From contig PNKZ01000005.1 of assembly GCA_013822735.1 (NCBI GenBank), positions 186,001-250,000 of the forward strand: a DNA stretch of 64,000 nucleotides, given 5' to 3'. Source of the stretch: Pirellula sp. Lineage in GTDB: Bacteria; Planctomycetota; Planctomycetia; Pirellulales; PNKZ01. The stretch's first letter is position 1; each line of letters opens with the position of its first letter. The notes beneath the pieces are model-generated. The model had not been told where the DNA came from, did no database searches, and saw nothing but the letters and a program-made list of their open reading frames with translations. Shown one piece after another: positions 35,071 to 44,286 of this stretch. A program made the position numbers and the translations under genes.

Positions 35071-36006
35071 CTACTCCAGCAACTTCAGCTTCCGCAAAAA
35101 CGCTTCGGTGCGTTGCATCGTGTCGTCATACTTCGCGGCGTCACGCATCAGATAGCCGTGCAGGCCTCCTTCGTCGACGACGAGCTCGCACGGCGTGCCG
35201 ACTTTCTTACACTCCGCCAAGTACGCTTCGGCTCCGGCGAACGGCGTCACCGTATCGCCGGTGCCGAAGAAAATGAGCGTCGGCGGCAAGCTTGCCCGCA
35301 CGTGATGCACGGGCGAAATCTTCTCCCAGTCGGGCCCGCACTTCGCGTTGCCGTATCCCTTGGATGAAGTGTCGATCACGGGAAACAGCGGCACTAGCGC
35401 TGCGGGCGTCGGCGAAACACTCAGGTCGTCCGTCGGGTCGTCGATGCCGTCAAAGAGCGCAGTCGCCATCGCTACATGCCCGCCTGCCGAGCCGCCGCTG
35501 ACGATGATCTTGGCCGGATCGATGCCTAGTTCTTTCGCGTGAGCCTTTAAATAGCGCAGGGCAGAACGTCCGTCGCGCACGCAATCCAGCGGTGTGACGC
35601 TCGAGCCTTTCGTGACTAACCGATACTGTAGGCTAATGCCGACCATGCCGAGATCGGCGAAATGCTTGGCGAAGGGATACATCCGCGCCGGCGTGCCTCC
35701 GGTCCAACCTCCGCCGTGAATCGTGACGAAGCAGGACCTCGCGTCGCCGGCCTTCCAACCTTTCGGTTCGAAAACATGCATCTCGAGCTTGCGATCGCCG
35801 ACCGTTTTATAGACGACGATCTGATCCGGCTTTAGCTTCGCGGCTAGCGCGTTCACGTGGTCGTTGGCCGTGAGCGGCGACGCGGCCGGTTCTTTGGCGG
35901 TCTTTTTGGCCGGCGCCGGTTTCGTATCGGCGGCCGATGCACTACCGAAGCTGCTCATGCAGACGGCGACGATCCCGATAAGACGCAGATATCCTCTGGA
36001 TTTCAT
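35071..36006 (-). CDS. Exported alpha/beta-hydrolase (esterase), copy A
   Basis: 311 aa with signal peptide (1-26, SASA-AD) and an Ala/Lys/Pro linker. Hormone-sensitive-lipase-like layout: oxyanion motif HGGGW (97-101), nucleophile S173 in GGSAGG, D251 in 'GTGDTVTP' and H283 in 'GLHGY'. The triad is complete. Probably removes acyl groups (acetyl or feruloyl) from polysaccharides in the periplasm. Lies 52 bases downstream of a related gene in the same direction, so a co-transcribed pair of distinct esterases. Confidence 0.9.
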   Translation of the reverse strand: MKSRGYLRLIGIVAVCMSSFGSASAADTKPAPAKKTAKEPAASPLTANDHVNALAAKLKPDQIVVYKTVGDRKLEMHVFEPKGWKAGDARSCFVTIHGGGWTGGTPARMYPFAKHFADLGMVGISLQYRLVTKGSSVTPLDCVRDGRSALRYLKAHAKELGIDPAKIIVSGGSAGGHVAMATALFDGIDDPTDDLSVSPTPAALVPLFPVIDTSSKGYGNAKCGPDWEKISPVHHVRASLPPTLIFFGTGDTVTPFAGAEAYLAECKKVGTPCELVVDEGGLHGYLMRDAAKYDDTMQRTEAFLRKLKLLE

Positions 36007-36058
36007 CTCGATCCTCGTTGGTTCAAAAGAAATTTCTAGTACGCGCCGGTGTCAGCTT

Positions 36059-37072
<1,014 letters not shown>

Positions 37073-37370
37073 GACACGCAGCTCAAGCGAAGAGTGAAAA
37101 ACGGCGGCAATTTGCCTAGCATCGCAGGTTGCTCGGCCGCCGCAAGCAGGCGGGCCGTCGACATCTTCCGGCGCCGCGTTGTATCAAATTCGGCGCATGT
37201 TTCCCGGCGTCCGAAAAAGCCGGCGTTACTGTAGCGCGTTGCGTATACTAAACGCCCCGCCCGAAGTTGCATCGCGATCATGGAGCACGACCGTAAACGG
37301 TCGCGCCAAGCACGATCGCGGCCCCGCTCGAAATTCCTTCCGCCATCCATAGTTTGCAGGAGCCTCCGCC
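37073..37370. promoter_or_regulatory. Divergent promoter region, esterases / oxidoreductase
   Basis: About 300 bases between divergent transcription units. A GGAG ribosome site lies just before the oxidoreductase ATG. A palindromic pair GACCGTAAACGGTC occurs at 37288-37301, a possible operator for the rightward unit. No clear -10/-35 boxes. Confidence 0.45.
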
Positions 37371-38849
37371 ATGGCCCGTTCTTCCCGTACTCCGTCCTCC
37401 GGCACACCGCGTCGCGAGTTTTTGAAAACGGCCGCAGCCGCCACGTTCGGCGCGTCGTTCGTCATCAGCGGCACGAAGTCGTCGGGCCGAGTGATCGGCG
37501 CCAACGATCGCGTGCGCATCGCGATCGCCGGGTTGAACGGTCGCGGCCATGCTCACTCGGGCGCTTACCTCGGTATGGACGACGTCGAGATCGCCTACCT
37601 CGTTGATCCTGATACGCGCACCTACGCGAAGCACCTGTCGAAGATCGACGAGAAGAAGCGGACCGACAAGGCGGAACAAGTCCAAGACATTCGCAAGGCT
37701 CTCGACGACAAGAACGTTGATGCCGTTTCGATCGCCACGCCGAACCACTGGCACTCGCTGATGACCATTTGGTCGTGCCAAGCCGGCAAAGACGTGTACG
37801 TCGAGAAGCCGTGCAGCCACAACGTGCACGAAGGTCGCATCGCCGTCGAGGCCGCGCGGAAGTACGGTCGCGTCGTGCAGCACGGCACGCAAAGCCGGTC
37901 GTCGAAGGACTGGACGAAACTCGCCGCCGCGATCGAAGCCGGCCAGTTCGGCAAGCTCGTCATTTCACGAGGACTCTGCTACAAGCCGCGCAAGAGCATC
38001 GGCGAGAAGCCGAACTCGCCTGCCCCGGCCGAACTCGATTTCAACCTCTGGCTCGGCCCGGCCCCGCAACAAGCGCACAACGGCAACCTCGTGCCGTACA
38101 ACTGGCACTGGTTCTGGGATTTCGGCAACGGCGACGTCGGCAACCAAGGCGTGCATCAAATGGACGTCGCCCGTTGGATGATCCCGGGCGCTACCCTGCC
38201 GAAGAGCGTCGCCAGCGTCGGCGGTCGCGTCGGCTACGTCGATCAAGGACAAACGCCGAACACCCAAGTCGCTCTCTTCGACTACGGCGACACGAAGCTC
38301 ATCTTCGAAGTGCGCGGGCTCAACACGGGCGACTACTACGGCCAGAAGGTCGGGAACACGCTCCACTTTGAAGACGGCACCACGATCGCCGGCAATAAGC
38401 TCTACAAGAAGGGAAGCACTACGCCGGAAGCGCTGCCCGAACTCAAGGGAGAGGTGAAGGTCCCGCGCAGCAAGGATATCTTCCGCAACTTCGTCGATAC
38501 GGTCCGCTCCCGCGACACGAAGAACCAGTACGCCGACATTCTGGAAGGTCACTACTCCAGCGCTCTGTGCCACCTCGGCAACATTTCGTACCGACTCGGT
38601 TCGGAAGCTCCGTTCGACGCGCAGGCCAAGGCCTTCGGCGACGACAAGGATGCGTACGAATCGCTGGCGCGGATGCAGGAGCACCTCTCGCAAGGCAACG
38701 GCCTGAAGCTCGAAGGCGAAAAGTTCCACGTCGGCATGAAGCTCGAGTTCGATCCGCAAACCGAGAAGTTCGTCGGCAATGCGGATGCCGACGCCCTGCT
38801 GACGCGCAACTACCGCGCCGAGTTCGAAGTGCCGAACTCGATTGCGTAA
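37371..38849 (+). CDS. Gfo/Idh/MocA oxidoreductase with Tat signal
   Basis: 492 aa. The N-terminus has a twin-arginine signal (PRREFLKTAAAATFGASFV, RR at 14-15). The Rossmann part starts at 'VRIAIAGLNGRGHAH' and has the family EKP motif at 145-147; 'NHWH' at 125-128 and 'GVHQMDVARWM' are typical of the planctomycete/Bacteroidetes Tat-exported subfamily. These enzymes use NAD(P) that they are thought to bind before export. Likely a sugar oxidation/reduction step, possibly 3-keto-glycoside chemistry with the DUF1080 protein encoded 27 bases downstream. Confidence 0.92.
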   Translation: MARSSRTPSSGTPRREFLKTAAAATFGASFVISGTKSSGRVIGANDRVRIAIAGLNGRGHAHSGAYLGMDDVEIAYLVDPDTRTYAKHLSKIDEKKRTDKAEQVQDIRKALDDKNVDAVSIATPNHWHSLMTIWSCQAGKDVYVEKPCSHNVHEGRIAVEAARKYGRVVQHGTQSRSSKDWTKLAAAIEAGQFGKLVISRGLCYKPRKSIGEKPNSPAPAELDFNLWLGPAPQQAHNGNLVPYNWHWFWDFGNGDVGNQGVHQMDVARWMIPGATLPKSVASVGGRVGYVDQGQTPNTQVALFDYGDTKLIFEVRGLNTGDYYGQKVGNTLHFEDGTTIAGNKLYKKGSTTPEALPELKGEVKVPRSKDIFRNFVDTVRSRDTKNQYADILEGHYSSALCHLGNISYRLGSEAPFDAQAKAFGDDKDAYESLARMQEHLSQGNGLKLEGEKFHVGMKLEFDPQTEKFVGNADADALLTRNYRAEFEVPNSIA

Positions 38850-38876
38850 CGCAACGAGAGTTATGAGTTATGACTC

Positions 38877-39926
38877 ATGAAACGAACTCATTTAGCCCCG
38901 GTGCTTGTCACCGGGTGCTGCGCGTTCTTGCTGTTGACCGTTATCCATCCCGCGCGTGCGTGTCCCGAAGAGATAGCCCGCGGGCACCGGCTCGGCATTC
39001 ACACGCAACCAAGCGATGCGAAGCCGACCTTCGGGCATGCGCTCGACGACGACCTCGCCCAGCGCGGTTGGCTGGCACTCTTCGACGGTGAAACCACGTT
39101 CGGCTGGAGCGGCGCGACCGTCGCCGACGGCGCGCTTTCCGGCGGTCGCTCGACCACGGCGTGGCCGGGCCGCATCGAGATTCGGGCGGACGTCACCAAG
39201 CCCGGCCGATTGGTTTGCGGCCAAAGTTCGCTGACTTTGCCTGTCGGCAAGTATTCCGGTGCGGTTCAAACCGACGGCGTCGAAGCCTTTGAACTGGTCG
39301 ACGGTCTGAGAATCTCCGCACTGGCGATCCTGCCCGAAGTGCGGGGGCTGGACGAAGCGACCTGGCGCGTGATCAAACATCCGCGCAATCCGAAAGCCGT
39401 GCCGACCCAGTGGACCTTCGCCGACGGGAGCATTCGAGCCGTCGGCGGCCCCGGCTGTGTCGAACTACAGGCCGACGGCAAGGCTCGGGAACTCGGCGAC
39501 TTCGTATTGCAAGCGGAAGTCACGACGCATCGACCGCTCACGAACGGCGGCATCTTCTTTCGCGCCATCGCCGGCGACTTCATGAACGGCTACGAAGCGC
39601 AAGTCTTCAACGGCTGCCTGAAAGAAGATCCGGCGCAACCCTCGACCTGGAGCACCGGCGCGATCGACGACCGGATGAACGCACGCCGCCTCGTGAGCCG
39701 CGACGGCACGCCGTTCTCCTACACGATCCACGCCTCGGGCCGGCACATCGCCGTCTGGATCAACGGCTTCCAACAAGTCGATTGGACCGACGACCGCCCG
39801 GAAGACGACAACGCGAGAAAGGGTCGCCGCACCAAGTCGGGCGCCCTGCAACTACAAGCCCACGATCCGGAGACGGACGTGGAGTTTGCGAACATACGAG
39901 TTCAATCGCTTGACGCGGCGCGTTAG
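38877..39926 (+). CDS. DUF1080 (3-keto-disaccharide hydrolase-like) exported protein
   Basis: 349 aa. The N-terminal signal is encoded by codons that overlap a dispersed repeat. The DUF1080 core is clear in two blocks: 'GWLALFDGETTFGWSG' near residue 60 and 'NGGIFFRAIAGDFMNGYEAQVFNG', 'PFSYTIHASGRHIAVWINGFQQVDWTDDRPEDDNA', '...TKSGALQLQAHDPETDVEFANIRVQSL' (separate stretches of 235-345). DUF1080 is a jelly-roll lyase/hydrolase domain now linked to 3-keto-glycoside cleavage. The preceding gene is an Gfo/Idh-type oxidoreductase, the usual partner that makes the 3-keto sugar. Confidence 0.88.
   Translation: MKRTHLAPVLVTGCCAFLLLTVIHPARACPEEIARGHRLGIHTQPSDAKPTFGHALDDDLAQRGWLALFDGETTFGWSGATVADGALSGGRSTTAWPGRIEIRADVTKPGRLVCGQSSLTLPVGKYSGAVQTDGVEAFELVDGLRISALAILPEVRGLDEATWRVIKHPRNPKAVPTQWTFADGSIRAVGGPGCVELQADGKARELGDFVLQAEVTTHRPLTNGGIFFRAIAGDFMNGYEAQVFNGCLKEDPAQPSTWSTGAIDDRMNARRLVSRDGTPFSYTIHASGRHIAVWINGFQQVDWTDDRPEDDNARKGRRTKSGALQLQAHDPETDVEFANIRVQSLDAAR
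38889..38919 (+). repeat. CATTTAGCCC-family hairpin inside the DUF1080 coding start, copy 3
   Basis: CATTTAGCCCCGGTGCTTGT then CACCGGGTGCT, at codons 5-15 of the gene. The stem bases differ from the other copies (GGTG...CACC instead of GGAG...CTCC), yet still pair, so the structure is retained. Confidence 0.7.
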
Positions 39927-39967
39927 TCAGTAGTGCCTTCGTTGCGAATGCTTCGTAGTCGATAGCG

Positions 39968-40021
39968 CACCCCTCGCCCCTTGCGGGAGAGGGTGCCGCC
40001 GCAGGCGGCGGGTGAGGGGTC
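39968..40021 (-). repeat. C-rich REP element
   Basis: CACCCCTCGCCCCTTGCGGG ... then GCCGCC-GCA-GGCGGC and GGTGAGGGGT. Inverted relative to 34984. Located between convergent genes. Confidence 0.75.
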
Positions 40022-40044
40022 GCGCCGGCATTGGCGCAACATGC

Positions 40045-41541
40045 TCAAACCAACATGTCGTCCAGCGGCGGGTGCCAGAGCGGCAGCCGCGGGAAGAGAG
40101 TTGCGGCGGCTTCGAGCGTCGGGCGGGTCGAAAACCGCACTCGGCCGGCGTCCGCCGCTTCAACGAGGTCAAGGTGACCGAGCAGCATGCGCGTGAAGTC
40201 GGCCTTGCTCAGATGGATCCAACTCCGACCGGGCGCTCCGCGCGCGGCCTTCACGCTCCGTTGCGAAATGCTCAAGCGGAGCCTGTGTTCGCCGACGACG
40301 ATGCCGAGCTCCAATGGCCGGCGAAAGGATCCGGCTTGGTGCGCCGCCGCGGCTCGGTCTTGGAGCTTCGGGAGCAAACGAAGCAGGAAGCCCTCGGGGT
40401 CGAGGAGCTTCACCATCGTCACCTCCCCTTGGCTTGCTTCGCTCCGATGGAGCTCCCCTTCGGCCCCTTCGACGATGCGCCACAACGGATCGTTCGGCGC
40501 CAAATGCAACCGCACCACGTGATGATCGCGCTCGATCGATTCGCCGCACGCGCGGGCCAGCAGGCGTTCGGCCGTGCCGGGATGCTTGGCCGAGGCGACG
40601 AGTTCGACGATCCGATCGTCGCGTTGCACGACGTAGCCGACGATCGAGTCGTCGTGAAAATCGAAATCAAACCGCTTCGGGCCGGCCAGCGCCACGAAGA
40701 TGTTCTCCGCCGCTTGGCGACCGACGAGCCAACGCCAATAGGCTTCGGTGCGTTCATAAGGTCCGCAGGCGGCGGCGGTTTCTTCGGCGTACAAACGGAC
40801 GAGGGACGGGAGTTCGACATGCCGCCAAGGTCGGATATTGATCGTGTCGTCGGAATCGTGCGGCGCGAAGCCGCGCGCCGAGAGCTGCGCCAGCAGATCG
40901 CGCGCGCCGACCACGGCGTGGCTGTGGCGCATGCAAACGACCCAATCTTTGCGACGGAAGAAATGCGGCGCCTTGGTCGAGAGCAAACCCAGCACGGAGC
41001 CTTCCGCCTTCATCGCGGCATCGACTTGCGAGAGCAAGCGCAGCCCGTAGCCGCGATTGCGAAACTCCGGCAAGACGGCGAGGCGATGCAAGGCCGACAC
41101 CGGCAGCGATTCCCCGAGAAAACGCATCGCGCGCTGCGCCACGTGCACATGGCCGAGCAACTGCGGACCGCGCTTCAGCACAATGCGATCGCACGGTTCG
41201 TAGAGCGGGTCTTCGAGCGAAGCCGAAAACTCTTCACGCGAAGGCGCATGAAAGATGGCGGACAAGAGTTGCTGGATCGCCGGATGATCGCCCGCCGACG
41301 CGGGAGCGACTTCACAAGAATCGCGCGCTACACTTGCGCCGCGTGAATACTTGCTTGCCGGTTCCGGCGGAACTCCGGCCACGACTCCGAGCGGCCAGAC
41401 GTAATCGTCGGGCGCAGCTTCGGGGACGGCAGCTGCCGGAGAGACGGGCTTCGCAGGAGCGAGATTATCGGTGGATAACCTGTCGGCAAGCGACGCCGCG
41501 GAGTTAGGAAACGAGGGGCCAACCGAGCTACCGGGACGCAT
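40045..41541 (-). CDS. GNAT acetyltransferase with C-terminal SCP2-like domain (Eis-like)
   Basis: 498 aa. After a ~75-residue low-complexity leader, a GNAT domain (about 75-210) shows 'VSALHRLAVLPEFRNRGYGLRLLSQVDAAM', with acetyl-CoA loop R-N-R-G-Y-G. A second GNAT-like half (about 235-390) is followed by a domain ending in 'TRMLLGHLDLVEAADAGRVR', matching the SCP2-like end of Eis-type acetyltransferases. Eis enzymes acetylate aminoglycosides or lysines; the natural substrate here is unknown. Cytoplasmic. Monocistronic, followed by a REP element. Confidence 0.8.
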   Translation of the reverse strand: MRPGSSVGPSFPNSAASLADRLSTDNLAPAKPVSPAAAVPEAAPDDYVWPLGVVAGVPPEPASKYSRGASVARDSCEVAPASAGDHPAIQQLLSAIFHAPSREEFSASLEDPLYEPCDRIVLKRGPQLLGHVHVAQRAMRFLGESLPVSALHRLAVLPEFRNRGYGLRLLSQVDAAMKAEGSVLGLLSTKAPHFFRRKDWVVCMRHSHAVVGARDLLAQLSARGFAPHDSDDTINIRPWRHVELPSLVRLYAEETAAACGPYERTEAYWRWLVGRQAAENIFVALAGPKRFDFDFHDDSIVGYVVQRDDRIVELVASAKHPGTAERLLARACGESIERDHHVVRLHLAPNDPLWRIVEGAEGELHRSEASQGEVTMVKLLDPEGFLLRLLPKLQDRAAAAHQAGSFRRPLELGIVVGEHRLRLSISQRSVKAARGAPGRSWIHLSKADFTRMLLGHLDLVEAADAGRVRFSTRPTLEAAATLFPRLPLWHPPLDDMLV

Positions 41542-41589
41542 CGTCAGAATCCCTTCTGTTTGTCAAGACCGATCCGTTCGTTCGGTAAC

Positions 41590-43275
41590 TTAACCCTCTC
41601 GCGCCGCAATCGCTAGTAAAAATCCCCGCAAATCAATTTCTGGAAACAAAAATGCGCTGAACTCGCGCGAGCCTAGAAGCTCATCAGCCCGCGCGTGATC
41701 TCGACTCGCCGACTGGATGTTTGTCCAACGCGCGCGCTCGGCGGCGAGGAAAGGTTGTAGCGCTTCGTTGGCCGAGCGGATCGCATGGCAGCGGATTCGC
41801 GCGGTTTCTTGCGTCGGTTCGGTCGCCAACCAACGAACCTTCTCGGCCACGGCGGCCGTGGCCGCAGCGCGAGACGTTTCATCGCGCAACGCGGCGACGT
41901 CGACAAAGCGCTCCGGATGATGCCGGAGTTCCCACAAGTGGTGCCGCGCGGCATGTTCATCTACCTGCGCGGCTTCGGCGTGCGGCTTTCGGTCGGCCTC
42001 TTTAGGGGACGCGGCAACCGCAATCGGCAACCTGCGCGTGGCCGTCACCACGGCGAATTCCGGAGGATCGACGCCAAAATACCGCCGCACGATCGCATCG
42101 GTGAGTTCGTCGTACTTACCGCCGCCGATGCCGTGCAGAAACAGGTCGCCTAGTACCACGCGGGCATACATCGTGGTGAGCAGGGCCCGGCTGCGGAGGC
42201 GAATCCCGCGCCGGGACGCGTCCTCCAGGGCGGCAGCGAAGTCGTCGTATCGGTCGTCGGCGAGCGGCAACCGGAGCGTGGTGCCGCGTCGATCGGTCAA
42301 TTCGATCTCGCCCCCGATGCGGCGGACAAAGACATGGCGGCGTCGCGGCTCGTCGGCCGTCCAAAGCCAAAGGGGGGCTTCGAGCCAGTCACCTTCCTGA
42401 GCCAACTCCGGCACTGGATGGTTGGCGCTGCGAATGTTCTCCCGGCGACGGTAACCGTGCAACTCGTCGTTGTGGGCCGCCATGAAGCGGGGCAGATTCC
42501 GCAGCAAATGTCCGGCGAACCGGCGGAAATGCGCGGTGTCGCACATCCGGCTTTGCGGCAATTCGAGCGTGCGCAGGCCCCAAGCACCTTCGAGCTTATG
42601 ACGGGCCCGAGCTACGGCGGCGCCGATCGTGCCGGTCTCTCGCGCTTGCCGCACAACCTCGGGCCAGAACGATTCCAGCAGCGGTCCGGTCAACAGCGGC
42701 CGGAGCGTTTCCACGGCCCGAGCGCCGAAACTCTCGAACATCCCGACATCGGCGACGCGCCGTTCCTCATACGGGATCTCCTCATGCGCAGCATCAAACG
42801 GCACGCTTTCCACGCGCGGTTCGTCGACCGTACCGGTCGGCACGCGCAATGACGCGGCCTTGAGCGTATCGCCGTCGATCACCAAGTTGACGGCCGCGGC
42901 ACCCGTCGCCGCGGCCAAGCCGGACAGCGCAAAGTTCTTGGCCCAAACACCGGGGTGAAACATTTCCGGCTGGTGACCCGCGAGAAGCAAGGGGGACGCT
43001 GTTGTCGGCTCCGCTACATCGCGATAAGCACGGGTATACGCCAGCGCCTCGGCGACAAACTCCGCGCGGGCCGACGCCGCAAACGCCGCGACGGATTCTC
43101 CGGCCGCATCGAACGACCAATCGTTGCGCCCTGCGATGTTGCGGGCCACCACACCCGGCAACTTAGCCCGAGCGGGATCGATGAGCATGCCGCCGTCGGC
43201 GCGCGGGGCTCGCAGCTTGCGATGGCGGCCAGTAGCGAAATCGGCCGCGCTCAAGTCACGGCCTGCGCGCGTCAT
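41590..43275 (-). CDS. BshC-like protein, possible thiol-biosynthesis ligase
   Basis: 561 aa. 'LLAGHQPEMFHPGVWAKNFAL' (near residue 95) and 'SRALLTTMYARVVLGDLFLHG IGGGKYDE' (near 365, two stretches) parallel the GQQxGLFGGP and RPLxQDxLLPxxAYIGGPGE motifs of bacillithiol ligase BshC, and 'NLVIDGDT' parallels its WxxxEDHD region. The resemblance is distant. The ATG overlaps the stop codon of the upstream glycosyltransferase (ATGA at 43272-43275), so the two proteins are translationally coupled. BshA and BshB are glycosyltransferase and deacetylase, but the partner here is family 2, not BshA. I cannot name the product with confidence. Confidence 0.6.
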   Translation of the reverse strand: MTRAGRDLSAADFATGRHRKLRAPRADGGMLIDPARAKLPGVVARNIAGRNDWSFDAAGESVAAFAASARAEFVAEALAYTRAYRDVAEPTTASPLLLAGHQPEMFHPGVWAKNFALSGLAAATGAAAVNLVIDGDTLKAASLRVPTGTVDEPRVESVPFDAAHEEIPYEERRVADVGMFESFGARAVETLRPLLTGPLLESFWPEVVRQARETGTIGAAVARARHKLEGAWGLRTLELPQSRMCDTAHFRRFAGHLLRNLPRFMAAHNDELHGYRRRENIRSANHPVPELAQEGDWLEAPLWLWTADEPRRRHVFVRRIGGEIELTDRRGTTLRLPLADDRYDDFAAALEDASRRGIRLRSRALLTTMYARVVLGDLFLHGIGGGKYDELTDAIVRRYFGVDPPEFAVVTATRRLPIAVAASPKEADRKPHAEAAQVDEHAARHHLWELRHHPERFVDVAALRDETSRAAATAAVAEKVRWLATEPTQETARIRCHAIRSANEALQPFLAAERARWTNIQSASRDHARADELLGSREFSAFLFPEIDLRGFLLAIAAREG

Positions 43276-44033
43276 CCCGCACATTCCTCGCAGTGGGCGA
43301 GCGTGCCGGTCCAAAGTTCGCCCCCGCTACTCCCTTGCCCCAGTCGCGCAAAGCTGCGATCGAGAACCAAGTGGTAATACTCCAGCCGCGTCCAACCGTT
43401 GTCGAGCGCGCCGCCGAACGAGCGCTTCTCGTCCAGGTAAATCCGCGGCACCGGAAGTTCGCGAATTCGCAGCTTCGCGTGGGCCGCCTGCACCCACAGT
43501 TCCAGGGGCATCGCGTAGCCTGCTTCGTATACATGCAGATGCTGCAGCGCTTCCACTCGGTAGGCCTTGAAGCCGCAGAAGGCATCGGTGAGCGAAAGCC
43601 CTAAGCGGCGATTGATTTCCGCGGTGAGTTGTTGGTTGATCCGTTTGCGTTCCGGCGGAGCTTCACTGTCGCCTGGGTAGTTCTTCAGGTATCGGCTGCC
43701 GGAAACGATGTCCCAACCGGCTTCGCACGCGTCGACGAAGCGCGGAATCCGTTGCGGCTCGTGTTGCCCGTCGCAATCGATGGTCACCAGGTATTCGTAG
43801 TTGTGCCGCTGAGCGTACTCGAACGCCGTTTTCAGCGCCGCGCCGTAGCCGCGATTCTTCGCGTGCCGCACGAGATGGATATTCTCCAGCGAGTCGAGCA
43901 CTTCGCTCGTGCCGTCGCTGGAGCCGTCGTCGACAAGCAGAATCTCCGGGCTGTAGCGACGTACTTCGTCGACCACGCCGCGTACGTGCTTGGCTTCGTT
44001 GTAGACGGGCAAGGCGGTGAGAAAGCGCGTCAT
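43272..44033 (-). CDS. Family 2 glycosyltransferase (DPM1/polyprenyl-phosphate-like)
   Basis: 253 aa. GT-A fold: 'TALPVYNEAKHVRGVVDEV' at the start, 'LLVDDGSSDGT' near 38-48, the DxD-like 'DCDGQHEP' near 90 and 'GSRYLKN' near 115, 'DAFCGFKAYR' near 155. There is no membrane segment, so it resembles the short soluble dolichol-phosphate-mannose-synthase-like enzymes. The start at 44033 places the first strand at the N-terminus. Overlaps the next gene by 4 bases; the pair forms an operon. Confidence 0.9.
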   Translation of the reverse strand: MTRFLTALPVYNEAKHVRGVVDEVRRYSPEILLVDDGSSDGTSEVLDSLENIHLVRHAKNRGYGAALKTAFEYAQRHNYEYLVTIDCDGQHEPQRIPRFVDACEAGWDIVSGSRYLKNYPGDSEAPPERKRINQQLTAEINRRLGLSLTDAFCGFKAYRVEALQHLHVYEAGYAMPLELWVQAAHAKLRIRELPVPRIYLDEKRSFGGALDNGWTRLEYYHLVLDRSFARLGQGSSGGELWTGTLAHCEECAG

Positions 44034-44286
44034 GGGTACGACCTCGGCTCGGGGAGCGAATGGCAGGTGACGTTGCCGCAAACGGAGAATGAGCAAAACC
44101 GAGGCCAATCGCCCCGCAACCCATTCTAGGTGGCCGGTTTCGAGCGTCAACGCGACGCTACTACGCGGGCAACCGCTACAAATAGGCAGATTGCAGCGCC
44201 CACGCACACGCTCGGCCCTTTGGATGCCGAGCGCCGAAGCCGGTTACTAGTACTTACCGGCCGGCGTGGCGGACCTTACAAAGAAA

